NCBI GenBank assembly: GCA_938030735.1
Contig: CALHIM010000011.1
Coordinates: forward strand, 1 to 64,000
DNA: 64,000 nucleotides
Reading direction: 5' to 3'
Source: an uncultured bacterium
GTDB lineage: Bacteria; Patescibacteriota; Saccharimonadia; Saccharimonadales; Saccharimonadaceae
Shown here: positions 24,495 to 33,607 of the stretch, piece by piece
Position numbering within the stretch: the stretch's first letter is position 1
Layout of the letters: each line of letters starts with the position of its first letter
Notes under the pieces: model-generated
Databases searched by the model: none
What the model saw: the letters and a program-made list of their open reading frames with translations, nothing else
What the model was told of the DNA's origin: nothing
Made by a program: the position numbers and the translations under genes

Positions 24495-25004
24495 TTAACG
24501 CGTAAATTTTTCGTGAGTTGAAGTATAGTCATAAATTTCGAAATCTGAAAACCAGTGTGAGATTTCTTGCTTTGCTTCTTCAATACTACCTGAAGCATGA
24601 ATTAGATTCGGAATACCGACATTATGCTCATCTGCATAACCAAAACTCATGTGCGAATAATCTCCACGAATTGTACCAGGGAGTGCCGTTTTCGGTTCAG
24701 TTCCACCAACAAGTTTTCGCACCAATTCAACCGCCTCCACGCCTTCAAAAACCATTGCAATTACAGGCCCTTGAGTCATGAATCCCAACGCCATGTCAAA
24801 AGCTTTTTCTCCACGCCGTGTAACCATTTTGCCAATTCCTTCATAATGCTTATGATAATGTTCTTTGCTTGGGAAAATCATTTTTGTGCCGATTATTTTC
24901 AAACCAACCCTTTCGAAACGCGTTAAAATTTCTCCCACAATTCCACGCTGAACAGCGTCTGGCTTAAATAAAATTAACGTTCGCTGAATTAATTCTTTCG
25001 ACAT
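24495..25004 (-). CDS. ndk: Nucleoside diphosphate kinase
   Basis: This 169-aa enzyme moves the gamma-phosphate from ATP to other nucleoside diphosphates through a phospho-histidine. It has RTLILFKPDAVQRGIVGEIL at the start, GTIRGDYSHM, and the active site NLIHASGS with the catalytic His. It is longer than the usual 140-150 aa because of an insertion around SHMSFGYADEHNVGIP and a longer tail. Such long forms are known in other lineages. Ribosome binding site AAGGAG. Appears to be a single-gene unit. Confidence 0.94.
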   Translation of the reverse strand: MSKELIQRTLILFKPDAVQRGIVGEILTRFERVGLKIIGTKMIFPSKEHYHKHYEGIGKMVTRRGEKAFDMALGFMTQGPVIAMVFEGVEAVELVRKLVGGTEPKTALPGTIRGDYSHMSFGYADEHNVGIPNLIHASGSIEEAKQEISHWFSDFEIYDYTSTHEKFTR

Positions 25005-25058
25005 AAAACTCCTTCTTAGACTTCTTTATAAATTATACTATTTTTTACAAAAAAATGC

Positions 25059-25064
25059 TATAAT
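25059..25064 (+). promoter_or_regulatory. -10 of the recombinase gene, leaderless
   Basis: TATAAT ends 6 nt before the ATG at 25071. There is no ribosome binding site. Confidence 0.65.
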
Positions 25065-25070
25065 AAGATT

Positions 25071-25988
25071 ATGTATATTTCTGAAGGAATTGAAGATTTT
25101 ATTGAATCGCTCGAAGTTGAAGGTGGCCGTTCGAAAAAGACAGCCGAGAATTATCGGCTTTATTTGGAGCGATTTGTTGAATTTGCGGGTGATATTCCAG
25201 CAAAAGAAATTACCTCAGAATTAGTTCGAAAGTATCGTTTATGGCTTAATCGTTACGAAAATGAATTTGGTAAAGATTTAGGGCGAGCTACGCAAGCTTA
25301 TCACTTAATTGCCCTTCGAAGATTTTTAACTTATCTTGCTCGGCGCGATATTAAAAGCTTGGAGCCTTCAAAGATTGAGCTACCAAAAATTGTAAAGCCT
25401 CAAGTGAATTTTTTGCATTACGAAGAAATTGAGCGATTAATTGCTGAGATTCCAAATGAAACCGAAAGTGATTTACGAGACCGCGCAATTGTGGAATTAC
25501 TATTTTCAAGCGGTTTGCGTGTTTCTGAGCTTGTAAATTTAAACCGCGGAAGCATCAATACAAAGCGGCGTGAATTTACCGTTCGCGGAAAAGGAAATAA
25601 AGACCGACCAATTTTTATTTCGAAAAAAGCCGCAGAACATATCGAAAATTATTTAGACGCCCGAAATGACAACTTGCAACCATTATTTTTAAATTATTCG
25701 CGGCGATACAAGAAACCTTCAACTGATGGAAATTATCGGCGAATTACACCACGTTCGGTGCAAAGGATGGTTGAAAAATACGCAAAACTTGCTGGAATTA
25801 CAAAACATGTTTCGCCCCACACGATGCGACATTCTTTTGCAACAGATTTACTCGTGAATGGTGCGGATTTGCGCTCAGTGCAAGGAATGCTTGGCCACGC
25901 CAGTATTGCAACAACACAAATCTATACGCATATCACTGACCAGCATTTAAAAGAAATTCACGAGAAATTTCACAGCGAAACAGAATAA
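25071..25988 (+). CDS. Tyrosine recombinase XerC/XerD type
   Basis: This 305-aa recombinase probably resolves chromosome dimers. The N-terminal SAM-like core-binding domain spans residues 1-95. The catalytic domain has SSGLRVSELVNL (Arg), RGKGNKDRPIF (Lys), SPHTMRHSFATDLL (His-x-x-Arg), LGHASIATTQIYTHI (His and nucleophile Tyr). Since ftsK is also present in the window, a dif/Xer system is plausible. XerC cannot be told from XerD here, and a single Xer protein may serve both roles. No attachment site or integrated element is adjacent. Confidence 0.92.
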   Translation: MYISEGIEDFIESLEVEGGRSKKTAENYRLYLERFVEFAGDIPAKEITSELVRKYRLWLNRYENEFGKDLGRATQAYHLIALRRFLTYLARRDIKSLEPSKIELPKIVKPQVNFLHYEEIERLIAEIPNETESDLRDRAIVELLFSSGLRVSELVNLNRGSINTKRREFTVRGKGNKDRPIFISKKAAEHIENYLDARNDNLQPLFLNYSRRYKKPSTDGNYRRITPRSVQRMVEKYAKLAGITKHVSPHTMRHSFATDLLVNGADLRSVQGMLGHASIATTQIYTHITDQHLKEIHEKFHSETE

Positions 25989-26011
25989 AAGTGGCTTTCG
26001 AAAGCCACTTT
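25988..26011. terminator. Bidirectional terminator
   Basis: AAAGTGGCTTTC/GAAAGCCACTTT is a perfect palindrome with TTCGAA at its centre and A/T runs at both ends. It separates the convergent recombinase and pilin genes. Confidence 0.9.
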
Positions 26012-26686
26012 TTATCTGCCAAGAGTTCGAACAGTTAAATCGAATCTATTAACTGCACAATAATTACTTTTAATATTCCCTTCACAATTATATGTGCTTA
26101 CATCTATATCACCGTTGTTTGGTGTTCCTAAAATATAAGAAATATTAACGATCATTTGGTTTGATGCACTATTTTTTAAATTAGGCGAGGTTGAAAAATT
26201 AATTCCATGTAGTCGAAGATCAATTTCACTGCCAGTTAGGATTTCTGTAACATTGTTGTCACGAGGCACCCTTCGCCAAATTGTATTTTCGGCACCATCA
26301 GCACAATAAGATCTAGCAGCATCGCGAACTTTTACTAATTTAACAGCGCTAATATCATCGAAGACTATCCGTCTTCCATCTCCTATATTCCACAAGTAGC
26401 TCACGGTTCCAGTACAAAATGCGCCAGCCGCACCAGTAGATTTATAAAATTTACCATCAACACCGCCATTCCAATCATCAAGCATTGGTGAAGAATTGAA
26501 AGTCTTAGTAAAATCTGCATTAATTGTGCGAGCAGCAGTATTTAAATCTTTATAAGTTGTACCACGAGTAATTGTGTTCGTCATTTGAATAATTAAGCCA
26601 GCAACACCAATAAGCAAAAATGCAATCACGCCCATTGCTAACATTAATTCCATAATCGTAAAACCTTTTTTAGTTCCTTGGGTCAT
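26012..26686 (-). CDS. Type IV prepilin-like protein (PilW-like)
   Basis: This 224-aa pilin or minor pilin has the prepilin signal KKG|FTIMELMLAMGV, with Glu at +5 and a hydrophobic helix, followed by a globular domain with several Cys pairs. It is the last gene of the pilus locus. Its start overlaps the end of the next upstream pilin by 17 nt. It is cleaved and methylated by the PilD peptidase encoded at 28382-29284. The subtype is a guess from order and length. Confidence 0.82.
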   Translation of the reverse strand: MTQGTKKGFTIMELMLAMGVIAFLLIGVAGLIIQMTNTITRGTTYKDLNTAARTINADFTKTFNSSPMLDDWNGGVDGKFYKSTGAAGAFCTGTVSYLWNIGDGRRIVFDDISAVKLVKVRDAARSYCADGAENTIWRRVPRDNNVTEILTGSEIDLRLHGINFSTSPNLKNSASNQMIVNISYILGTPNNGDIDVSTYNCEGNIKSNYCAVNRFDLTVRTLGR

Positions 26687-27281
26687 ATAACCTCACAATC
26701 GTTCCAAGAGTTGTTTTTACGTTAGTTCCTGGCGCAGACCAACATGCACGAATATGAAAATCATAATATTTTGTATTTGGAGCATGAACTTTCTCAACCC
26801 AAATACCTTGTGCACTTCTATAAGGAAGATCATCGCGTAGCCAGTTCGCATTATTATCTTTATCATCACCATAAGCAATTCGCGGATAAGTTATAGCATC
26901 AACTATTTTTTCAGTGTGATAACCACGATTCGTCGCCATATCTCTTGTTGAGATAACAAAAGCACTTGAGCCTCGACTACACTCCCCAAGCGGGGTTGCT
27001 GAGCCTTGAGCGTCTTTCGTTAAGTTATTTTTCCATAATTCTGCTGCAGGGCTTGAAACTTCTGAGCTATCTGCGCGATATTCAGAAATAAATGCTGCAT
27101 TTGCAAAACGCAAAGCCTCCGCTTGAGTGTCTATAGCGTTTCGTGCCATAGTAAGCTGCAAACTTGCTAGTGCACGCGACATTCCATTATTCATTGCGGT
27201 CAACCCAATCATCATTACAGTTGCAAAAACAGCAATAGCAAGAAGCACTTCAATTAATGTATCACCTTTTCGAAATTTCAT
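26670..27281 (-). CDS. Type IV prepilin-like protein (PilV-like)
   Basis: This 203-aa protein has the prepilin signal RKG|DTLIEVLLAIAV, with the +5 Glu kept and Asp rather than Phe at +1. The globular part has two Cys. The TAATG-type overlap with the upstream pilin gene shows tight coupling. Confidence 0.82.
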   Translation of the reverse strand: MKFRKGDTLIEVLLAIAVFATVMMIGLTAMNNGMSRALASLQLTMARNAIDTQAEALRFANAAFISEYRADSSEVSSPAAELWKNNLTKDAQGSATPLGECSRGSSAFVISTRDMATNRGYHTEKIVDAITYPRIAYGDDKDNNANWLRDDLPYRSAQGIWVEKVHAPNTKYYDFHIRACWSAPGTNVKTTLGTIVRLYDPRN

Positions 27282-28348
27282 TATAAATTCTTTCCATCAA
27301 TTATTACATCACCAAATCTTGCATCACCCTTTCTATCGCCTCCACAAGAAGAGCCCTTAGGACCGTCAAGAGGCGCGATTTCAACGGCAGAAGCCGAAGG
27401 TCCAATTTTTACAACTTTATTTCTATCGCCGAAGAAATTGAAACCGCCAGCATACCACTGTACTCCGTCATTAGAAGGTCGAACGCAAACATTAACTGTT
27501 TTTCCATTTTTAATAACAAAATCACTATTCACATTTATATCTCTAAAAGCGGCTATAAGGCCATCTTTATCAAGAGAGCCATGTTCTATCATTGCTGAAG
27601 TACCGAAAGAAATTATTGAATTATCAATAGGAGACCTTAATATTAAAACACCAGTGATCGTATCTAAACCATGCCACTTACTATCGCCACTCGTTATTGA
27701 GGTAACTGCACTTTTATAGCTGAATGCCCGTATCCCACTAGCACTAGTTATCCTATTATCTGTAACATTTTTATATGTTCCGCGCCATTGCAACTCTATA
27801 TCCTTTGGGCCTTTTACACTATTCTTACCACCATCAAGAACAAACTTTGTTGCACGTAAAGCCTCTATGCTGTTTCTACATTCTCTTAAATCACCATGTA
27901 ATTTGCCATTCTCATCTATTGCCCGACAATCCTTTGATATATCTATATCTTTTCCTATAATATCAAAAACCCTAAATCGCTCTTGTCCAAGAGTTGCATT
28001 TTCATTCCCAGGAATAACATTTCCATTATATAAAGAAATATACTTTCCAAGTATAACACAATTGCTTGACCCCGTTAAATTGCCGCTATTATCTTTTAAA
28101 ATACTTATATTTGCGCCAGACGTGTCACATTTAATTTTTGTAGAACCCTTATCGTTAGTTTGATTTTCTACATCCGAAAACACACCTTGAATATCTGACT
28201 TAAAAGTATTCACCGAATCATTATAGCGCTGTTTTTCAATACTGGCATTCCAGCCAACAAGCATAGTCGCCAACATTAAGCCAGAGATACCCAAAACAAG
28301 TATTACTTCAATAATTGTAAAAGCTTTTTTCATCATAAAGTTTTCCAT
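27281..28348 (-). CDS. Type IV prepilin-like protein, large
   Basis: This 355-aa protein has the signal KKA|FTIIEVILVLGISG, with Ala in place of Gly at -1 and Glu at +5. The long extracellular domain has Cys residues near CDTSG, SNCVIL, DCRAI and RECRN that may form disulfides. The protein may be a tip or adhesive minor pilin. A TATAAT and an AGGAG lie within 20 nt of the ATG, so the pilin genes may also have their own promoter. Confidence 0.78.
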   Translation of the reverse strand: MENFMMKKAFTIIEVILVLGISGLMLATMLVGWNASIEKQRYNDSVNTFKSDIQGVFSDVENQTNDKGSTKIKCDTSGANISILKDNSGNLTGSSNCVILGKYISLYNGNVIPGNENATLGQERFRVFDIIGKDIDISKDCRAIDENGKLHGDLRECRNSIEALRATKFVLDGGKNSVKGPKDIELQWRGTYKNVTDNRITSASGIRAFSYKSAVTSITSGDSKWHGLDTITGVLILRSPIDNSIISFGTSAMIEHGSLDKDGLIAAFRDINVNSDFVIKNGKTVNVCVRPSNDGVQWYAGGFNFFGDRNKVVKIGPSASAVEIAPLDGPKGSSCGGDRKGDARFGDVIIDGKNL

Positions 28349-28381
28349 ATTTTCTCCTATTATACCATAAGCTTTTTATTT

Positions 28382-29284
28382 TTACATTATTAAATTGACA
28401 AAAAATACCAAAATTTGCTGTTGAAAAGCTAACAAAATTAAAGCTGCTAAAATCATTGCTGGACCAAATGGAATTTGTGTTCCACGTTTAACTTTTCGAA
28501 AATGCAAGATAGATTGAAAAACTGCAAAAACCAAGCCCACAACATTAGAAAGGAAAAGTAGAAAAATTGCAAAGACTGGGTGATTTGGTAAAAGAAAAAT
28601 CAAGCCAACCGCCAAAATCCAGTCACCACCACCAACCCATTGCTCTTTCGAAATTTTTGCAAGTACAAAATAGATCAACGGGAAGAACATCATTGAAATT
28701 ACTAAGTAAAAAATAGATCTCAAATTAAATCCACCAGAAACCATCAAAAATCCAGTTGCCCAATAAATAAATGCTAAAATATTGAAAATATATAGAAGTT
28801 TGGTTGGTAAAAGTGACCACTTAGCATCATAAATAAGCATAATTGCAAGCGGAACCAGAGCAATTAATAAAATGAAAAGTCTAATTACTGGCAAAACTAA
28901 AACTGTGCCATTCGAAATTGGGTTAAAAATCAAGAAAATAATTACAAAAAGTGCAAACATTAAAATTTCAGAGAAAAATTCAAGCGATCCGATTTTCGAA
29001 CGGCATTTACGACATTTTCCGCCAAGTGAAAGCCAAGAGATAATCGGAATTAAATCAAACCATTTTAGTTGATAATTACAATTCAAACAATGCGAGCGGT
29101 CTTTTTTTGTTTTAACCGAAACCAAAGAGCGGAGTTTTTTCCATTCAGTAGAATCAACTTTTTTGCCAGATTCTCTTTCTTCTTGAAGTTGTTTTGCACG
29201 CAATCGCCAAACTTGAGCAACTGAAAAACTACCCAAAACGGCACCAATTACGCCAAAGATTAAAATTAATAGAAAATTCTCCAC
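28382..29284 (-). CDS. pilD: Prepilin peptidase / N-methyltransferase (A24)
   Basis: This 300-aa integral membrane aspartic protease processes the prepilins encoded next to it. The N-terminal domain keeps the CxxC pairs (CLNCNYQLKWFDLIPIISWL and KCRKCRSK). The catalytic aspartates are in MLIYDAKWSLLP and VGGGDWILAVGL. About eight helices are visible. It lies 20 nt downstream of pilC. Confidence 0.93.
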   Translation of the reverse strand: MENFLLILIFGVIGAVLGSFSVAQVWRLRAKQLQEERESGKKVDSTEWKKLRSLVSVKTKKDRSHCLNCNYQLKWFDLIPIISWLSLGGKCRKCRSKIGSLEFFSEILMFALFVIIFLIFNPISNGTVLVLPVIRLFILLIALVPLAIMLIYDAKWSLLPTKLLYIFNILAFIYWATGFLMVSGGFNLRSIFYLVISMMFFPLIYFVLAKISKEQWVGGGDWILAVGLIFLLPNHPVFAIFLLFLSNVVGLVFAVFQSILHFRKVKRGTQIPFGPAMILAALILLAFQQQILVFFVNLIM

Positions 29285-29304
29285 TCTCTCTTCCTTTCGA
29301 AAAA

Positions 29305-30510
29305 TTAAACTTTTGTAACTAGCGAATAAATTGGGAACAAAATTGCACCAATCAAACCACCTGCCATTAATGCCATAACAACCATCAAGATTGGCTCAAT
29401 CAAGGTTGAAATAGCTTTAATTTGCTCATCAAGTTCATCTTCATAAACCTGTGCGGTTTTTCCAAGCATTTCATCAATCTTACCAGATTGCTCACCAATG
29501 TTAATCATTTGTGGCACCATATCTAAAATATAATCTTTACCCTTTAAAGATTCTGAAAGACTTTTACCGCTTTGAACGAGTTTTCCGGCTTCATCAATAC
29601 TTTTTTTCACAATAATATTATTCATTGCATCACCACAAATATTGAGCATATCAAGTAGTGCCACACCAGTTGAAAGCAAAAGCTGACCAGTTCTTGCAAA
29701 TCGAGCCATATAAAGCTTTCGAAATAGCGGGCTAAAAAGTGGCACGTTAAGCTTGAAGTTTGCCGCAAATTTAATCCCTGACTCTGTCTTAAGATATTGG
29801 CGGAAGAAATAACCAGTGACACCTATTCCAACCAAAACAAGCCACCAAAAGTTAATTATAAAGTCTGATATTCCAATAAGAATTTGTGTTGCAAATGGCA
29901 ATTCTTGGTGCATATCTTTATAGAGCTGTTTAACTTGAGGAACAACCTGCACCATCATAAACGTCATCACGAGACCAATAACCACAAGCACAATTACTGG
30001 GTAAGTTAAAGCTCCACGAATCTTACTCATCATTGCCGCGTCTTTTTCCTGCTGAGTTGCAACACGGCGAAGCGATTCATCAAGTGTTCCCGACATTTCA
30101 CCAGCAGCAATCAAAGCAAGATAAACTTTATCAAAAACATCTGGAAATTTCGAAAAAGCATCTTTCAAGCTTGAGCCACTTTCGACTGAAGCTAAAATAT
30201 CATCAACAACTGAACGCATTTTTTTATTTTCAGTTTGCTCAGAAACTGTTCGAAGAGCCTGCGCAAGAGGTAAACCTGCACCAATCAAAGTAGCGAACTG
30301 ACGAGTGAAGACGATTTTATCCTTAGTTGTGATTCGGTTCATAAACCTCGCCAAAGCGTTTTCTTGGCCGACTTCATAAATATCATCTTGCAAAATATAG
30401 CCTTGATCAATAAGAGCTTTTCCAGCCGCACGCTGACTATCTGCTGAAATTTCGCCTTTAATGATTTTGCCAGTAACACGATCTTTTACTTTATAAGAAA
30501 ATTTTTTCAT
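29305..30510 (-). CDS. pilC: Type IV pilus inner-membrane platform protein
   Basis: This 401-aa GspF/PilC family protein transmits ATPase motion to the pilus. It has two repeated cytoplasmic domains, the first with FTRQFATLIGAGLPLAQALR and the second with FARTGQLLLSTGVALLDML, and three helices ending GGLIGAILFPIYSLV. It lies one base downstream of pilT. Confidence 0.95.
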   Translation of the reverse strand: MKKFSYKVKDRVTGKIIKGEISADSQRAAGKALIDQGYILQDDIYEVGQENALARFMNRITTKDKIVFTRQFATLIGAGLPLAQALRTVSEQTENKKMRSVVDDILASVESGSSLKDAFSKFPDVFDKVYLALIAAGEMSGTLDESLRRVATQQEKDAAMMSKIRGALTYPVIVLVVIGLVMTFMMVQVVPQVKQLYKDMHQELPFATQILIGISDFIINFWWLVLVGIGVTGYFFRQYLKTESGIKFAANFKLNVPLFSPLFRKLYMARFARTGQLLLSTGVALLDMLNICGDAMNNIIVKKSIDEAGKLVQSGKSLSESLKGKDYILDMVPQMINIGEQSGKIDEMLGKTAQVYEDELDEQIKAISTLIEPILMVVMALMAGGLIGAILFPIYSLVTKV

Positions 30511-30511
30511 A

Positions 30512-31579
30512 TTAGCCTCTCATCAACCTTTCAAATTCAACTAAATCAACCGCAAATTCGCGTGCATCGTCATAAGTTACCACACCAGATTGTACTAATT
30601 TAACAAGCGTTCTATCCATTGTCTGCATCCCTTGGTCGGAACCAGTTTGAATAACAGTATCAAGCTGATGAGTTTTTCCTTCACGAATAATATTTCGAAT
30701 TGCAGGGTTAGCAACCATAACTTCGGCCGCAACAACTCGCCCACCGCCAATTGCAGGAACAAGTCGTTGAGCACAGATTCCTTGTAGAATATTAGCAAGC
30801 TGCGAACGAACTTGAGGCTGTTGGTGCGGTGGAAAAACATCAATCATACGATCGATTGATTGCGCTGCAGAGTTTGTGTGAAGTGTTGCAAACACTAAGT
30901 GCCCAGTTTCGGCAATTGTAATTGCAGCCGAGATTGTTTCAAGATCACGCATCTCACCAATTAAAACAACATCTGGATCTTGACGAAGCGAACTTCGAAG
31001 AGCCGCAGAAAATGAATAGGTATCATAATGAACCTCTCTCTGAACAATCGCTGAACGTTTTGATTTATGCGTAAATTCAATCGGATCTTCAATTGTAATG
31101 ATATGCTGAGCTTTTTCACTATTAATTTTATCAATCAAAGCGGCAAGAGTTGTAGATTTTCCTGAACCAGTTGGCCCGGTAACTAAAACTAAACCACGCG
31201 GAAAATCGGCAAAAGATTGAATCACTGGGGGCATTCCAAGCTCAGCAATAGTTTTAATCTGATTTGGAATTAAACGAAGCGAAGCTGCTAAATTACCCCG
31301 TTCATGAAAAGCATTAACACGAAAACGACCCAAATCACCAAAGGCAAATGAGAAGTCAAATTCCTTATCTTTAATCAGAATTTTTTGCTGATCATCATCA
31401 AGAATTGCAAAAACAAGATGCTCAACTTCTTCAGCATTCAATGGGTTGTATCCTGGGAATGGCGCCAAAACGCCATCAAGCCGCATCATCGGCGGCAAAC
31501 CAACTTGCAGGTGAAGATCGCTTGCGTTTTTTCGAACGATTTCTTCAAGTAAAATTTCTATTCTTAGATTTTGATTCAT
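30512..31579 (-). CDS. pilT: Pilus retraction ATPase
   Basis: This 355-aa hexameric ATPase powers pilus retraction. It has Walker A VTGPTGSGKSTTLAAL, the Asp box IEDPIEF, Walker B DPDVVLIGEMRD, and the His box GHLVFATLHTNSA. A C-terminal AIRNIIREGK stretch is typical of PilT and distinguishes it from PilB. Twelve bases after pilB. Confidence 0.96.
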   Translation of the reverse strand: MNQNLRIEILLEEIVRKNASDLHLQVGLPPMMRLDGVLAPFPGYNPLNAEEVEHLVFAILDDDQQKILIKDKEFDFSFAFGDLGRFRVNAFHERGNLAASLRLIPNQIKTIAELGMPPVIQSFADFPRGLVLVTGPTGSGKSTTLAALIDKINSEKAQHIITIEDPIEFTHKSKRSAIVQREVHYDTYSFSAALRSSLRQDPDVVLIGEMRDLETISAAITIAETGHLVFATLHTNSAAQSIDRMIDVFPPHQQPQVRSQLANILQGICAQRLVPAIGGGRVVAAEVMVANPAIRNIIREGKTHQLDTVIQTGSDQGMQTMDRTLVKLVQSGVVTYDDAREFAVDLVEFERLMRG

Positions 31580-31591
31580 ATTCCTCCCGTT

Positions 31592-33361
31592 TTATGCGCT
31601 ATCAGACGCAACCCTATTGACTTCTTCTAATGTTGTAATTCCTGTTAAAGCTTTAAGATATCCATCTTGGCGCATTGTAATCATCCCTTGCGCCATTGCT
31701 ACTTTTTGAACCTCATGCGAAGTTGCATGTTTAATGATAAGTTGTTGAATTTCTTCGGTCACCTCCATAACTTCATATAAACCTGCACGCCCTTGATATC
31801 CACCCGGTGTCTGTGGCGTATCACGGCCCTTCACAAGAGTATAAGACTTTTGGTTTGCAAGAGGTAGATTTTTATATCCTAAATCGGCTGAAACTTTTTC
31901 TACTTCCTCTGGTGTTTTTGGCAGTAAATGACCTACAGTTTCGATAATGCTTTGCGTTTCAAGCGGTGAAGATTGATAAGTATTTCGCTTGGCCGCTACT
32001 CTTCGAACAAGCCGCTGACCAATAATTGTATTCACCGTTGAAGCAATCAAGAAAGGTTCAATTCCCATATCAATCAAGCGAGGCAAAATTCCGGCAGCAG
32101 AATTGGTGTGAAGTGTTGAAAATACTAAGTGTCCAGTTAATGCGGCCTGAACGGCAAGGTTGGCTGTTTCACCATCACGAATTTCTCCAACCATCACAAT
32201 ATCAGGGTCAAGACGCAAAATAGAGCGCAATCCCGCTGCAAAAGTTAGTCCAACCTCAGCATTAACTTGAATCTGATTTACGCCGTCCATCTTATATTCA
32301 ACAGGGTCTTCAAGCGTAATAATATTCACCGAATCATCTTTAATCTCTTTAATCAATGCATAAAGCGATGTTGATTTACCAGAACCAGTTGGACCAGATG
32401 TTAAAACCATTCCATTTGGAGCGGCAATTCCCTTTCGAATTGTTCGAAGAGCTCGCCCAGCATATCCCATTTCTTTAAGATTAAAAGAATTACCCGTTTT
32501 ATCAAGCAAACGAATCACGACTTGCTCGCCCCAAACAACCGGCGAAATAGCAATACGAAGGTCAACTTCTTTATCTCCAACTGCAACAGCAAACTGACCA
32601 TCTTGCGGCACGCGGTGCTCATCGATCTTTAAGCTTGAGAGAATCTTAATACGTGAAATTAAAGCAGGCTCAATACTCTTTGGCAAATTCATAATTTCTC
32701 GAAGAACACCGTCTATTCGACAGCGAATTTTCAAAGATTTTTCAAGCGGTTCAATATGGATATCGGATGCTTTTGCGCGAACAGCATATTCCAAAATTGT
32801 ATTCAAAGCTTTCGAAATCGGCGAGTCTTGCACGATTGTTTGAACCTGCCGTTTCGATTCTGCTTCCGCCTGAGTTTGCGCATCAACATTTTCAGCCAGA
32901 GCATCAACACCAGAAAGATCGGTTTTATATTGATCTAAAATATGCCTAATTGATTTTTGGCTCGCCATAAATACTTTTAGAGGGCGCTGAATTAGACTAG
33001 AAAGATAGTCAACGGCTTGAATATTCGTGGCATCGAGCATTGCAACAGCAATTCGCCCCTGAACTTCAGCAATTGGAACCGCCATATTTCGTTCAGCAAT
33101 ATCAACTGAAATTAAATCAAGAGTCTCTTGCGGAATGGTAGTATTTTCAAGATTGACATAGGGAATCCCCGAAACATGAGCTGTAGCGTGAATAAGAATT
33201 TCGTTATCAAGAAACTTATGTTCAATCATATACGACATTAGAGACTGATTGTTTAAACCAGCCTCTCTTATAGCCAACTCAATTTTTGATTCTTGAATAA
33301 GACCCTCTTCAACAAGGATTTTTGCAAGTCTATCCTGAATATCATTGGTTAATAATGTCAT
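31592..33361 (-). CDS. pilB: Pilus extension ATPase without zinc cysteines
   Basis: This 589-aa protein has an N-terminal MshEN-type domain (residues 1-160), then the secretion ATPase core: Walker A LTSGPTGSGKSTSLYAL, Asp box ITLEDPVEY, Walker B DPDIVMVGEIRD, His box GHLVFSTLHTNSA. Most PilB/GspE proteins carry a four-cysteine zinc motif in the C-terminal domain. Here the corresponding segment (residues 460-550) has no cysteine but keeps GYQGRAGLYEVM. It lies in the pilus operon before pilT. Confidence 0.95.
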   Translation of the reverse strand: MTLLTNDIQDRLAKILVEEGLIQESKIELAIREAGLNNQSLMSYMIEHKFLDNEILIHATAHVSGIPYVNLENTTIPQETLDLISVDIAERNMAVPIAEVQGRIAVAMLDATNIQAVDYLSSLIQRPLKVFMASQKSIRHILDQYKTDLSGVDALAENVDAQTQAEAESKRQVQTIVQDSPISKALNTILEYAVRAKASDIHIEPLEKSLKIRCRIDGVLREIMNLPKSIEPALISRIKILSSLKIDEHRVPQDGQFAVAVGDKEVDLRIAISPVVWGEQVVIRLLDKTGNSFNLKEMGYAGRALRTIRKGIAAPNGMVLTSGPTGSGKSTSLYALIKEIKDDSVNIITLEDPVEYKMDGVNQIQVNAEVGLTFAAGLRSILRLDPDIVMVGEIRDGETANLAVQAALTGHLVFSTLHTNSAAGILPRLIDMGIEPFLIASTVNTIIGQRLVRRVAAKRNTYQSSPLETQSIIETVGHLLPKTPEEVEKVSADLGYKNLPLANQKSYTLVKGRDTPQTPGGYQGRAGLYEVMEVTEEIQQLIIKHATSHEVQKVAMAQGMITMRQDGYLKALTGITTLEEVNRVASDSA

Positions 33362-33388
33362 TACATTCCTTTTTGAATTATTTAATAT

Positions 33389-33607
33389 TTATTGTCCAAT
33401 ATTAACTTGAACTGTTGGATTGATAGCATCCTTATTAAAAATTTCACTACTTGGTTTTACATATTCGTTCGAAATTGGTTCAGTAGTTTTAACCTCATAA
33501 GTTTGCTCAGAAAATCCACCCTGAGCCAAAGAGTTAATAACTAAATATGAAATCAAAACGCTAAATCCCGCAATCAAAACAATCATCGCAATATCAGTTT
33601 TTTTCAT
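33389..33607 (-). CDS. Small single-helix protein of the pilus locus
   Basis: This 72-aa protein has one N-terminal helix (residues 7-27) and an outside tail ending NPTVQVNIGQ. Its position after pilO and the TAATG-type overlap with it suggest a PilP-like or accessory assembly role, but no family signature is visible. Confidence 0.6.
   Translation of the reverse strand: MKKTDIAMIVLIAGFSVLISYLVINSLAQGGFSEQTYEVKTTEPISNEYVKPSSEIFNKDAINPTVQVNIGQ

Noticed and set aside
25071..25988. Recombinase as the integrase of a prophage or integrative element
   Set aside because: No attachment repeats or phage genes are adjacent; a housekeeping Xer role fits better.
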